NCBI RefSeq assembly: GCF_037126465.1
Contig: NC_088202.1
Coordinates: forward strand, 124,820,123-124,884,122
Direction of reading: 5' to 3'
Length of the DNA: 64,000 bases
Source: Ornithodoros turicata
Lineage: Eukaryota > Arthropoda > Arachnida > Ixodida > Argasidae
Shown here: piece after piece, positions 10,985 to 22,907 of the stretch
How the letters are laid out: every line of letters starts with the position of its first letter
How positions within the stretch are numbered: position 1 is the first letter of the stretch
Made by a program: the position numbers and the translations under genes
The notes under the pieces: model-generated
Told to the model about the DNA's origin: nothing
Databases searched by the model: none
Seen by the model: the letters and a program-made list of their open reading frames with translations, nothing else

Positions 10985-11162
10985 CAGACAAAATGGTTAA
11001 AAAGCAAGCGAGCTGGTGGCTAAGATCCATGACGAAAACCCGAGACTGGGAAAGACGAAAAACAGACGACACAACACAAAGTCTCAACTCTCTCTCTTGA
11101 GACTTTGTGTTGTGTCGTCTGTTTTTCGTCTTTTTCCCAGTCTCGGGTTTTCGTCATGGATC
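10985..11162. repeat. Second snap-back insertion, 10-bp duplication
   Basis: TTAAGTGTTG lies at 10975-10984 and 11163-11172. Inside, a 36-nt single-copy stretch is followed by arms 11021-11087 and 11097-11165, identical except for a 2-nt indel, with a CT-rich loop of about 9 nt. Arm motifs (CCCGAGACTGGG, AACAGACGACAC) are related to the insert at 6311-6442. The target overlaps the right duplication of the preceding insertion. Confidence 0.7.
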
Positions 11163-11172
11163 TTAAGTGTTG

Positions 11173-13592
11173 TCTTTGTCAAATTCGAAATTTTCAAGCA
11201 CCCAAATTAAAGTAGATTGTCTGTGGTGTTAGCTAGAAGCCAGACATAACCGATCATTGGGCAGCTGTTTCGTCTTTGCAGCCTCATCAACAGTGCGTAC
11301 ACGGGCAACGAAGAGGAAAGGAAGTGGCGTCAGAAGGCCCCGTGGGCCTATACATATACACCGTGCTTTAAATGTTTGCTTAAAAATATCCTCAAATTGG
11401 TACCTCGCACAGAAGTGCACAAGGTTCATAGTGGACATTGCGGTACACACGTCAATGACAGATACAGCGGATGAAGCGTCGTGCCTGGGTATCAGTGCTG
11501 TATATGTTGCTTGCCCGTCAATACGGATGATCCGTCAAAATAGGGTCTTTGTGTTTCTGAAATACGTAGCTGTTACAGAATCACGCGTGTCGAATGAATT
11601 TTTGAATGCATCAGTTTATGCTTAAAAAAGGAAAATGTACGTATTGTTTTTCATTTCCGTTTCTGATTAATCATTCGTCGAGGAAGTGCCATAAATTTCC
11701 TTTCAGCACTGGAAGAAAAAAAGGAAGAAAGAAAAGACCTCCTAATCCTAAAAGCATAAAGCCACACCCACCCTCCTACCCGGACTATATTGCAAAACGG
11801 AGTCCCCCTCACTCACTCCATTCTTTTTGTTGTATTTCATGCACTGGAGGAAATATCCCCCGAGACTTTAAAAAAACTCTTCAGTTCATGAAAAATTAAT
11901 TTAGGGAACTTTCTGTCGCCTCCATTCTTCTTTTCTTCCTCGTGTCCTTTTTTCCTCGTTTTTTTTTTTTCACACGTAAACTGTGTTATACTACCCTTCT
12001 GTGTGTGTAGAATTTATTTGCCTTTTTTTATTTTTTACTTTAGGTATATTTCCGCACGAGGCTGTAGAGATATGCCTCATTCGTTTTCTTTCCGCCAACT
12101 CTTGAAGATTGGCATTGAGAAAGGTGCCGGCATCGCGCTTTAATAAAGCCTAACGTGGAGTTTAATTATGTTCCCTTTCCTATGCTTCTCTTATTGTTTC
12201 TGGCTCGCGTTCCGTTCAAAAATGCGGTTCGTTTTCTGAGATGTCAGCGTATCTCGCAATATTACGAAGCTGGCTGCCAATGCCGTAGGTTCATTGGAAG
12301 TCTGCATAACGTTAGCAGTTTTGACTTTTCCGCGACACGCAAGAAACAAGCTTAACTCGCTATTCCGATAGCCCATCTATCAAATGGAGTCGGAAGTAGT
12401 GTTGCGATTACTTTCGTGGGGTCTCCGGAATACGTCCTCTTGACCTCTGCATGCGCTCTCAGTCCATTTCTAAACATCTGCTTTCCAATGCCCGAACATT
12501 TCAGATTCACAGTTTACTTGCCTTTCTCAAGATTTTCTTGTGATCACACGCCGTTACTTTCGAAGTGAGATACGTTGACGATATGTAATTCTCTCAATAA
12601 TATTATAGCCAGTAACAGTAGGATTCAAGTGAAAGTCCCGCATGCCAACAGCTCGGTTTCCTCACTGTCGTGGTTCTCCCCTTTCAGGACAACGCAGTGG
12701 CATGAATCACAGTACAGGGGAAAAGTCATGCTGACATTAAAGCAGCGATTAGGCGCGCGAGGCCTTCGGAGAGTTCGGGCACTTCTGCGTTGACTGGACT
12801 TGCATCTTGGGAAAGCAGACGACGAGACAGGTGGGTCATCGTTCGATGCCGTTATCGGCATTCAAGGTATTCTCATCCTCTCTTTAAATCGAAGCACCCT
12901 CGTAAGTCGCACTCGCCGTACACAAGTTGATGTCCTTATGGAACACTTGCTTTATGTCTCCCCCGAGTGACAGATGACCATCGCGCGCACGACAATTTGT
13001 ACAAACCAACCGCGCACGTGTTTACGAGCTTGTGAAGCGGAGTGACGTGGTCATAAATTTTCTTCCCTCTCCCCGCGGCTCCTTGCCCTTGACTGCTGTT
13101 CATCGCACGAGACAATGTCAGTCGTAGCCACTTGCTGCTCCCGCGTGTCGCGGTGCTCTGGCAGAAAAGCCTTGCTTCGAGAGAACGACCTCGAGGACAC
13201 TGCTGTCATTAGCCGCTGCACCCCATGCCATAAATCCTCCAAATGGGACACGCGGCCACAACCGACAGATACTCATGCCATCGTCGTGCCTATGTGTCTT
13301 CTTCTTATTGGCGTGTGCCCTACGCGCGTCCCCGCGTGCGCGGTTTCTGCGAAGGTGTCTCATGTTTGTGTGCGTACGTGCTTGTATATATATTGTTTCC
13401 CGTACAATATGACATATTTCTTGGCTCTATTGTTTTGTCATCGCTTTTCTTGTTTGCATGAAATTATTTTACTGCATGTCTTGATTAAATGACACTCGTC
13501 GTCACATTATTCGATTGATCTCGCATCTGACTCGTTGACCACCGTATACGTAGTGAGTCACTCAGCCATTCCCGAGTTCCAGCACAGCTTGT
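11173..13592. other. No gene recognised
   Basis: Unique-looking DNA with AT-rich and T-run stretches (11960-12040). Frames of 122 codons at 11257 (+) and 73 codons at 11229 (-) overlap on opposite strands and show no motif that I know. Confidence 0.4.
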
Positions 13593-13635
13593 GTTTCTCT
13601 TTTCCTTTTTTTTTTTTTTTTGTTCCAGCGTATCA

Positions 13636-13675
13636 GAAGTATTTATATGTGCTTCGAAGCACATATAAATACTTC
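13636..13675. repeat. 40-bp perfect palindrome
   Basis: GAAGTATTTATATGTGCTTC followed directly by its reverse complement, centred on TTCGAA with no loop. A T17-type run lies just before it (13604-13621). Confidence 0.9.
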
Positions 13676-13735
13676 GCACAATTAATAATAAATAATATAA
13701 TAGTAATAATTAGCAATAAATACTTCGTTTATGCA

Positions 13736-13771
13736 CAATCAACGGATATATGATCATATATCCGTTGATTG
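13736..13771. repeat. 36-bp perfect palindrome
   Basis: CAATCAACGGATATATGA followed directly by its reverse complement, centred on TGATCA. ATAAATACTTCG occurs in the AT-rich DNA between this and the preceding palindrome as well as in it, so the two may be parts of one element. Confidence 0.9.
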
Positions 13772-14766
13772 TCAGTGAGCATTCGTTAAACTTCCCGCCA
13801 TGGACCTTCAGTGATCATGCGAATCATTCTTGATCACTGCGGGATAGTGTCGAGAACCAGTGACCAGTTAGCCTTTACAGTGCAACATAAACCTAACCTA
13901 ACCAATAAGTTGTCCTGTAATTAATTCAGTGCAATTAATACATCGCATAACTGGAAATCCAGTTGATTCTGCATCCCATTGAAGTTCTGACTAATTGGAT
14001 GAAGCATCCTAAAAGAAAACATGCATTCTACATTACAGCTAGCATGTGCAGTTTCAAAATCGTTCCAGTTGGGGAAATTCTAATGCTATCATCACGTAGA
14101 ATCAAGTAGCACCCAAATTTCTTGTGGATAGCCGATAAAAGACCCACTGTATACACGGAAATACCCAGAGTTCTATAGAAGAGGAACTTTGAATCGCACT
14201 CCGCGCAATCTAATTTTCTCTGCAACTTGTGTGACAAGAGATGTCAAGTGTCTACTCAAACAAATGTCACCGTCTGAAGTTGCCTGACACTGAAGGCGAT
14301 GTCATTATTTTGAGTTAAGTGGGCGGAGAAGAGGGTGGAGCCAGCTGCTGGACATCGCCGGGGAATACACAACATATTCTTCGTGCCTGCATGTACATAA
14401 ACTAATTTATGCATGCTGCTATGCTTCTTCCCTGATGGTCTTTTTGTAGACCACATAACGTGCTGTTTGACACATTTCTTCTCTGTAATAGCGAGCTGTC
14501 GCAATGCACATGTCCCGAGACTGATGAAAAAGTGTTGGTTTGGATCGTGTACATATTAGGACCTGACCTAATAACTGCGAAATTTATCTGCTTAATCTGT
14601 GGTGCTTCCACGGGTGTACCTCGAAATAACGGGATCGAAATCCCCGTCGCAAAATAAACTACTGTAAATGAACGTTATCTGACTACAGAATGCGCAGTCT
14701 CGCGCGGCAAACTGCCAAAGGCGAATTTATACTAACCTGCTCGTAAAAATACAAACACCGAACTTG
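13772..14766. other. No gene recognised
   Basis: Short AT-rich repeats at the left edge only. Overlapping short frames on both strands lack recognisable motifs. Confidence 0.4.
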
Positions 14767-14774
14767 GAGAAACC

Positions 14775-15553
14775 CAGGGATGGTCATAAATACATTTTTG
14801 GGTATTTAAATATAAATCAAAATACTTTATTGAAAGGGGTATTTGAATAATCTTCACAAATACTTTTCAGCGTGAGTATTTAAATACAACATATAAATAC
14901 AGTATTTAAATACCGTAACAACTACCATAAATACTGTGAGGAAGATGTCATCTGGAATTACAGAAATAACGATGATCGTAACAACAAATCAGCAAGGAAC
15001 AATAGCATTTATTTGTTAGATTATCATGGTGATTTTAATATTAGAGGTTTCTCGAAGACTGCATCGTTTAGGCATCTTCTGTTCGGCCGTACAATCAGAT
15101 TCGCAAAGAAGAACAGAATCTCCACAGGTGCCGATGAACAAATGCGTGTATGAAATTTGATGCTTTTTAGATTTTAGATTTTAGATGATTTTTAGATGCT
15201 TCGCACAACAAGGTCATCGGGTAGCCGCGACTGTTGTCCGCAACAACAGTGAAAAAGTCGCCATCTAAAATGACTTAGCACGATGGCAATGACTAAACAC
15301 GGCATAACTGTACCCCAAACTCGCTCCTCTTCTCGAAAGGTCAAATGCAGGGCAACTTTAAGATATCAGTCAGTATATCCTGTATTTAGGAGTATTTATA
15401 AAGTATTTACAATAATAAATAACCGAAAATTGATATTTAAATATAATTATAAATACATTTTTCAAGTCTGTATTTAAATACAAAATATAAATACATGTAT
15501 TTATATTTTAAATAGTATTCTATTACAATGTATTTAAATACTGCCCATCCCTG
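14775..15553. mobile_element. Non-autonomous hAT, 779 bp
   Basis: Termini CAGGGATGG / CCATCCCTG and flanking 8-bp repeats GAGAAACC (14767-14774) and GACAAACC (15554-15561) with one mismatch. The ends carry many ATTTAAATAC / ATAAATAC motifs within about 160 bp of each terminus. CAGGGATGG is a classic hAT end. No transposase is encoded. A short TTTAGA tandem run lies at 15165-15195. Confidence 0.75.
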
Positions 15554-15561
15554 GACAAACC

Positions 15562-16109
15562 TAATAATAAAGTAACCGACATGCTGGTCTGTCGTGTCCG
15601 CCCTGATAAGCGTAACCGCTGCTAGAATGTGGCTTTCGTTCGCTAAAACGTCTTGGACAGACATCGGAAGCCCGTGAACTTGAGTGGTTAAATAGTAATG
15701 TCGTGTTTTTAAACGAGGTATATCATCTGGGGAAGCAATTGAGCATTCTCCTTGATTTTCCTTGTTTCGAGAGCGGGTATTTCGCAACCGGGAATATCGA
15801 GGTCCTCCTGCTTCCACAACTTCAAAAAATCGATGAAGTGATGACACACTGGTCTGTATGGGATATGAAATGTGAGGTGGGGTACGAATAATGATCCAAG
15901 TCTATGTCATGACATGATGACACATGCCCATGCTCGCCATTCCTAAAGTTACGTGTACTTGCTTCACGACGGCGCACCTCTAGTAATTTCTCTCGTGTAC
16001 ACATGCAAAACAAGGTGCGTCAAGCGCTGTAAAACATTCGGTAAAGTGAGTGGTAAACGTATACAAGCCATATGTTCTTCTGAAATCTTGTCCATCTCAT
16101 CGTCATCAT
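15562..16109. other. No gene recognised
   Basis: A minus-strand frame running 15847-15437 ends inside the hAT and is not supported. Confidence 0.4.
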
Positions 16110-16122
16110 TTATTGTTGTTGT

Positions 16123-16157
16123 GTCTCGCGACGTAAAAGCCCCAATTATTATTATTA
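16123..16157 (+). mobile_element. 35-bp insertion of SINE 3' end
   Basis: GTCTCGCGACGTAAAAGCCC, then CAATT and ATT repeats, equals the last bases of the SINE at 59239-59520. It is flanked by TTATTGTTGTTGT at 16110-16122 and 16158-16170. The flank is low-complexity, so the duplication is less secure than at 62022. Confidence 0.5.
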
Positions 16158-16170
16158 TTATTGTTGTTGT

Positions 16171-16537
16171 TGCCTGAAAGCTTGTAATTATGTCATTGAT
16201 CCTTCAGCTATAGACTAGTTTCCACGGGTGACGTCACATGGCCGGTGTGGGCAAAACAAATTACAGAGTCCGGACAGAGCCCGGGACAATGAGAATAATG
16301 TACCACAATTTGCCAGAAATTACCACTCGACAACACCTGAAGCAATCTCCAATTACATACGGTAATCGGGAGTCCCGTTCGTGTGGTTGCCCACACACTA
16401 ATGGCGTCTTTTGTTTGTAAAAGGAAAGAGGCCTATACGCAATAGCTCCCTTCCATAATTAAGCATTTTTAGCAGTCGAATTTTAAAGATTGCTGCGCAG
16501 AGCAAAACTTGCGGACACTCTTGAGCCACTAGCATTG
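16171..16537. other. No gene recognised
   Basis: Nothing recognisable. Confidence 0.4.
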
Positions 16538-17437
16538 GATTGGATTGGATATTGCAACTTTCCCTTTGCAACGAGGGGTAGCATTCGCCACCTAGCCTAA
16601 AAATTGGAAAGTACGAGTATTAGAAAATTATAAGGATCATCTACTACTCCCCCATATACAAATTATGATCTCGATTGTTCCTATACCACCACTCGTTTAA
16701 CCGACCTTTGTTTTCTGCACCGCTTCCACGTTTCTCTTGTTTCCCGTAGTGCCACTTTCCCTTGCGACGATTGAATGCTCTCACAATAATGTTACATGCT
16801 CCGCGGTCTCCTCTTCTTGTCCACATAGGCCGCACGTTTTGTCGACAGTTTTTGCAAATTTAGCTACACGGGTTTTTGGTCTCGTGCGTAATCTGTTGAG
16901 AACACAAGCAACTACTCTAGCCAGCTGCAATGTACGCTCGGCAGTGTTGTGAAACCAAAAAAAGACGCTGGTCGGCGAAGAGGGACGGTTGGTGGTGCAT
17001 CCCGAATCAGTGCAGTGGAAGCCAGTAATCCGCGGGATGTCAGGCTTTGCAGAGAACAGTGACAGAAAAGCGACTTTCACTGCATTCACGTTCACATTCA
17101 CGGCATTCACGTTCTGATCCCTCCAATCACGCAGGAATGAGTGATGGCGGTTAGCAGACGACGTGAGAAGAGAGTGCATGGCCAGCAGATGGCGCTGATG
17201 TCCATGCAGGTTACAACGGTTTAAACCGCATTGCTCAAGTGCAGCAGTGCTTCTTCGAAACAGGATTAAAACTACTGCATGTAAAACAGCAGGCAAGCTG
17301 TTAATATTGGCAGCGGCATCTGAAAGCTTACTCCGAAAGAAACGCACACTGCAAATTTTATGTGCGACTAAATATTTTTTAATCACGGCTGAAATTGCGG
17401 TGAAAAGATGCGAGGCGACGCCTGTGGTGGGAAACAA
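16538..17437 (-). pseudogene. LINE ORF2 C-terminal relic and 3' tail
   Basis: The minus-strand frame ending at 16781 closes with CGLCGQEEETAEHV, the start of the CCHC zinc knuckle that ends ORF2 of RNase-H-type non-LTR elements (C-x2-C-x7/8-H-x4-C). Upstream, RLRTRPKTRVAKFAKTVD is typical of the link before that knuckle. The codon where the last cysteine is expected reads TGA, so the frame ends there. The 3' side reaches a repeated ATTGGATTGGATTGG tail at about 16538-16555, as in LINE groups whose tails are short tandem repeats. Upstream of about 17050 the frame stays open to 17437, but I recognise no domain in it and it may not belong to the element. Confidence 0.55.
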
Positions 17438-18084
17438 TCGCCTATTCGTCGAGCAACCGTATTACGTGTCCCCAACTCTCTATCGGCTAAGTCGGGGCTA
17501 AATAGCCGGCTTCATGAACCTTCTTTGAAAAGTTCGTTCAAACTAGATAGTTATTGACATATATTCTCTCAAAATGGTAAATTGGTAAATCACATTGGTA
17601 AATCTCGGAAATGAGTAACAAACTGTCAGCAGAATCACCATGAGAGTCACCTACGCAAAAATGCACCACGTCTGGCAAGCTGACGTGGTGATGGTAGCAG
17701 TCCACAGATGCTGCTGTACGCTCCCATTGTTATTCGCATGTTTATGTTCGCCGGCCTACATGGTAGGACCTACGGACTTGTGCAAGGCCTTAGACACAGG
17801 GTTGCCCGTAATATTAAATCTGAATTTTCTAAAAAAAACTAGGAGGGGGATTTGAACGAAATTTGTGGCTTTTGCATACTGAGCACTCAGCAGTATAAAA
17901 TTATATGCCTGCTGCTTTACAGTACCTTTGATAGAACTTAGCCTTTTTTTTTTCTTTTAAATACATCGTGTGGCTATCAGGTGGTACCGGGCCAATTCGG
18001 GGCGTCCTCCAACTGTTCCTGGCGGACGTTTGTGGACGCTGCGATAAGGCGGCTATCAATCTTGGAAATCGCTTAATATGCAGC
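17438..18084. other. No gene recognised
   Basis: A short TTCACGTTCACATTCACGGC minisatellite-like stretch lies just upstream (17075-17115). Nothing else seen. Confidence 0.35.
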
Positions 18085-18165
18085 GGCCCCATAAATAATA
18101 TGGCCCCATGGCCCATATGGCTTAATATGTCCCCATGGCCCATGTGGCTTAATATGGTCCCATGA
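18085..18165. repeat. Tandem repeat of about 31 bp
   Basis: Units contain CCCATGGCCCATRTGGCTTA and then ATATG, with two full and partial flanking copies. Confidence 0.7.
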
Positions 18166-19203
18166 ACAACTGAGATGGAATTACTTATGTGTGATCACAA
18201 GGCCGAATTCTACATGGTGGTACATAAACTCATTTTGCAGTCTCTTTAACTACGGAATAACAACGGAACTGTAGAAATAAGCATCAAGCAAGCATCTCAC
18301 GTTCGAAGTAGATGCATTGGCCACTGCCGTGTCCCAAATCTTGAGCTGGAACTATACCTGCAGCTGGTGTTCCCAGCCTTTTGGACATGGCCACTACTAC
18401 TTGTATGGGACATTCGAGGTGGTATTTGAGCATCGAAAAAGGAAGTCTTCACGCAAACTCATGTCATGCGAGGAGGACCGCCGGACACCCTTTTCGGTTG
18501 AGAATCGGTTTGCGGGCGCCCTATTGCAGCGAGAACTTGTGTTCAACTACATTTATAAACCAGTATTGAAATTGTGTTGTAGTATATTATATTTCGAAGG
18601 AAGGAAAATAAAATAATGCTGAATATATATTTTTTTCTTTGTCATTACTTCAGGCATTCATCGTTCATCCCAACGCAAGACTCATCTCGCACGAGCCATT
18701 CGTAATCTACCCTGTGGAACCGGGCTTTTGTAGACTAGTCCTTTGTCAGAAGCTCGTTTCTACAGGTATCTTGCGAACTCAGCTGCCAGCAGCTAGAACT
18801 GTCGTCAGCGTTCGTCGTCGGAGACGGTTCCGTGACAGTGAACTTTTGAAAAAGACACACAAGGGAAAACGGTCATGGTAAGATTGTCGTATTGAAGAAT
18901 TCGAATGACACTAAAGGGGCCGTGACACTTCGCTTCACGAGCCTCTATACAGATGTTAAAACGCCATGTGTACGTAGCGATGCAATCCTGCAAGCGTAGA
19001 TGCTTGGGGAAATGGAGTATAGTTGAAACTGATTCTTCTGTCCAGGAAAATCTATTGACGCACGATGTAATGTGACATCATAGACGGCCGCTTCACTCCT
19101 CCGTGCAGCTACCTTGGAAGAGGACACGTGACCTGAGGGGAATGTCTGGGACACGCGTTCCTCTGTTCACGCCATGGTTCGTTGTGCTCGAGAATCTGGG
19201 CCG
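18166..19203. other. No gene recognised
   Basis: Short frames only, without known motifs. Confidence 0.4.
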
Positions 19204-19385
19204 GGTACCGAAATAACACAGTACCAAAATAAACTCCGGAAACACTCGTGCAGAAATAACGTATTCCCACAATTCTCGTTTCAAAATAACAAATCCTAGT
19301 TTAACGTGAATGAGAATACTACAGTTCGGAAATAACTCGGTACCAAAATAAACTCCCGAAACACAGGTTCGAATATGAACATCGT
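19204..19385. repeat. Diverged direct repeat
   Basis: GGTACCGAAATAACACAGTA followed by CCAAAATAAACTCCGGAAAC at the left recurs as CGGAAATAACTCGGTACCAA and AATAAACTCCCGAAAC at the right, with related AAATAAC motifs between. Confidence 0.55.
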
Positions 19386-20641
19386 GCGAAAACGCGCTGG
19401 CCGGCAAACCTTCATCCTCTACAAAGCATGCGAAGAGCGCACTGAACGCGATGGGGAACTGAACATCGCTGCCGCCACCTTCCTAAGGGAAAGAACGAAA
19501 ATGGTGAAGGAAATTCCGCCCTCATAAATTTGGAGCTAGGTTTTTGGGAGGTCACGCGGTATATCGTTCAGTACATTATTTCCTTGCATCCACAGTCCCC
19601 TAGAAACGTGGCTGCCTCGTTTTGGCTGCTTCAGCCACCCCACCCCCTCCCCAAATGTAGGTGATGAAAAAAATTTCAGTACCACATTATCATTGTTTTC
19701 TTGTCGATACCGCACTGCTGAATGCGAGATGAACATCGTGAATTCACATCCTGCGGGTTTTCTCTCACTCCCATTTTGCACTTTGGTGAATAAAGTACTC
19801 TTATTACTTTTATTCTAAACTTATTCATTAGCTTTGTTGATGTCTGTTGCCTATATCAGACTTAGCTCCCCGGGCTATAGCTCGATCATCTCCAACGTTT
19901 TCCTCTAGCCGTCCTATCGGGGTCACTTCCCACATGATGCTGTCGTGCTTTGTTTTGTGATTTTCGCATCGCTAGCTCTAGGCCTACATTGCCCCATCGG
20001 CCAGTTCGGAAGTCGCGATTTGACTTCCTGACCCAGCTCGCCACGTCTCAAGTCACTTCGTGCAAATGCAGACGGAGTTCGCGAAAGCAAGAAAATGGGG
20101 CCGTAAAACTTCCGTGCCGTCTATTTCAGCTTCGTTTTTTTAAAGTATGTGTGTGTGGGGGGGGGGGGTGGGGGGGGGTGCAGTTCAAGTCCACACGAAC
20201 TTTTATCTTTCGTATAGTGCCTGTGGGACGAGAAGAGCGACAGTGAAATTCTCCTCCTAAGTGTAACGGCTGAATCGCATGGCACGAAACGCCATCCGAA
20301 CACTGTACCGTACCGACTGTACCGTGTGCTGTACACGGAACCCAAATCGGGACCGAACTTTTTTCCGTGCGTCACCGCATGCTACTGAACTGCAAGCCGA
20401 AGTTCGGCCGAAGACTTTTGACCTTGGGGCACATCACCACCGTTCACTCATCCAGCTCCATCCAATCCCTGCATTCATAGGAGGAGCATGCGCGCGCATG
20501 TGGCCGCCTGATCCAACGTGCCATCTCATCTGATTCGGGTCGAATTGCTACCTCATTGTTGCTATGGTTCTCCTTCCGGTTGAATGCTTGCTACTTTTTC
20601 GTTTACAACACTCGGTTTGTGACTGAAGTGAAACATTTCTG
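19386..20641. other. No gene recognised
   Basis: A G-rich run (20157-20178) and nothing else. Confidence 0.4.
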
Positions 20642-20697
20642 GCCAGATAGAATTACATTAGCTTACACAGGTTGCCGAACATTATCTAGTTATTTTC
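20642..20697. repeat. Second copy of the 6704 repeat
   Basis: TAGAATTACATTAG and TTACACAGGTTGCCGAACAT, as at 6704-6763. It is followed by a T-rich run. Confidence 0.5.
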
Positions 20698-21974
20698 TTT
20701 TTCTTTTTTTTTTTTTTTCGTGTTAGCGCCGCCAAGCAGCTGTGGCTATGGGCGGTGCACAGACGGGGGGATGTGGAGAGAGGACGGCAGAGAGAAAGTA
20801 CCTTGCGTGATAGCCGCCGGGTAGCCAGCTTTGTTTACATGTGAAGTGCGGGTATCTTTTTTTTTTTTCACAGCATCGCTAACTGTGCCAGCACCTAAAA
20901 GAACTCTTCATTAGGGACCAGATGCTTCATTTCTCGTGATTTCTACGCTTCCAATACCACCGAGGTCACTAGACTCGCAGCGAATAGCGTTTGTGACGCG
21001 CGTTCGGCCATTGCATGAGGTGTGCACAACATGAGCGAATATATTCTATTTCTTTTGTTCTAGTTTCAATGAAACTGAATGAGGACCTGCAAAATGATCA
21101 ATGATTTACAGTTGTTACTTTCGTGACGGTGAAACGCCGCTGGATACTGTATCACCGTCAAATGCACCGACCAAACGGCAACCTATTTCGAGATAATGAT
21201 TGAGGTGTGTCATCGCCAGTGCCCAGAGCCGATATTGCGCTCGGTATGACGAGTCTCACAGTGAGAACAGAAGTTCTACGTTGTCCAAAAGCTTTAGTAT
21301 TTACTCACCGACCATTTCACAGCTGTCGTCCCGCAAGCTTACTGCGGTAGCCGAGGTAAAAACTCATATACTTTCTTCTTTGAGGATCTCTTTAGAGTTA
21401 TTGTATCTGAAGATACTAGAAAAACTGCAGTACAAGTTCAGGCAATAAGTTGTGACCCCACGTGTTTATTTGTATGGATAAAACGGACGCACGATGTAAA
21501 TTTCAGTGACGAAGCTATGTGTGTGCAAAGACGACGAAAGGAATACAAGACTCAGTCAAAAACATGATATTACAAATGGCTGGAGCCAGAGGAATACGCG
21601 TATATAGCCTTCGCTAGCAAGCCATTTTGTGAGGAGTCAAATAACCATCCTCTCGACGTATCACTTACAGGTGTTTTGACTGGGCAGACGCGAGTGGCTG
21701 TTCTCCTTCCGTACTGTTAGATGCATTATAAATACGGTGGTTGCTTCTGTGCAGTTTGTCTCCATTCTCTTCGTTCGCGCCCCCGAAAGGGTCCACATTA
21801 TTTGCACTTCGAAAATTAGCCCTTCTAATTACGGAGGTCGCCACGCAAGCTACGGTTCCACTTGAGAATGCATAGAACGGGCGACGTGGTATCACGTCGG
21901 ATACGTCCAAGACCGCCACTGGCGGCGCTGTCGCGACGGAGCAGCGCACCCCCTGTAGGTGTCGCACGGCCCCT
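20698..21974. other. No gene recognised
   Basis: T runs at 20700-20718 and 20859-20869. A frame of 100 codons at 21967-21665 (-) has no motif. Confidence 0.4.
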
Positions 21975-22082
21975 ATACTGATACCGCGTTACTTTTTCGA
22001 ATCCGTAGCGACGCTGGTATAGCGCTACTTTTTTTTGTGGAGTGTAGCGGCATTCCGTTACCTCGTTTCGATAGCGGGTACA
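21975..22082. repeat. Partner of the 7735 repeat
   Basis: GATACCGCGTTACTTTTTCG and CGTAGCGACGCTGGTATAGC match 7735-7840. AT-rich sequence follows. Confidence 0.45.
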
Positions 22083-22907
22083 ACTCTGCTTGTACTCATG
22101 TACAAGAGATCATAAAAATTAAAATATAAGTAATATACTAATCATATACTAATATTGGTAATATATAATTTAATAATATAATGAACACAGCATGGGTTTC
22201 GTGTACTTTCGACAGATGAATTGTGAACGGCCGGTATTCTCCCCTCCCCTCAAAGGGACTCGCCCCAATTTCGCCAGGCGGTCCGACGCTTTTCGGTGTA
22301 TGTTATTTGCATTTTCTCCCGTGCTCTCCCCTCAATCTGAGCGAAGGGAATGAAGCGCCATCTATGAATGAAGAATGGAAAGCAGTGGCTGCAGCTCTAC
22401 TGCGGAGCCTTCAACCCAAAATTAAGGTGGCCGCCCTGTGCTGGACAGGATGGTTATTAGTTGTCGGCTAGTTAGCTGCATACTTAGCTCACCAGCTGGT
22501 TAGCTTGTCATTAGACACAAATGTGACATTTAGGAAGGCGGAGGATCATGATTTTATTGCGCTGATTTTGGCGGTCGCGGTTGGTATACCCCAAACACCA
22601 GTTTTGGCTTCCGACGCTGCTCTTATAGGCTGTGAACCGAAAACGATGTATGCTTCCTCGAAACGGTTCTATCATATTTGGTCCGTCGGCTGAGAGGCGT
22701 ATCTTTCGTGCCGAGGCGCCCTGGCCACGTTTGCAGTGCTCAGTAAATAATTATCTATAACACCTTTCTTGAGAAATCGCTGCCTGCATAATGCACAGAT
22801 AGCATAATCTGTGCATTATATTGTATAGTGAAACAGTAATATATCGTCCGGAATCCACCAAAATGATCTACCAAGGATCTACCAAAAGCCGCAGGTACTG
22901 CCTATTA
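22083..22907. other. No gene recognised; one hairpin
   Basis: ATAATGCACAGAT (22788-22800) pairs perfectly with 22807-22819 across a 6-nt loop. Otherwise nothing. Confidence 0.45.

Noticed and set aside
10583..11165. Sequencing or assembly fold-back
   Set aside because: Not excluded, but the two inserts have separate target duplications and single-copy ends, which an adapter or assembly fold-back would not create.
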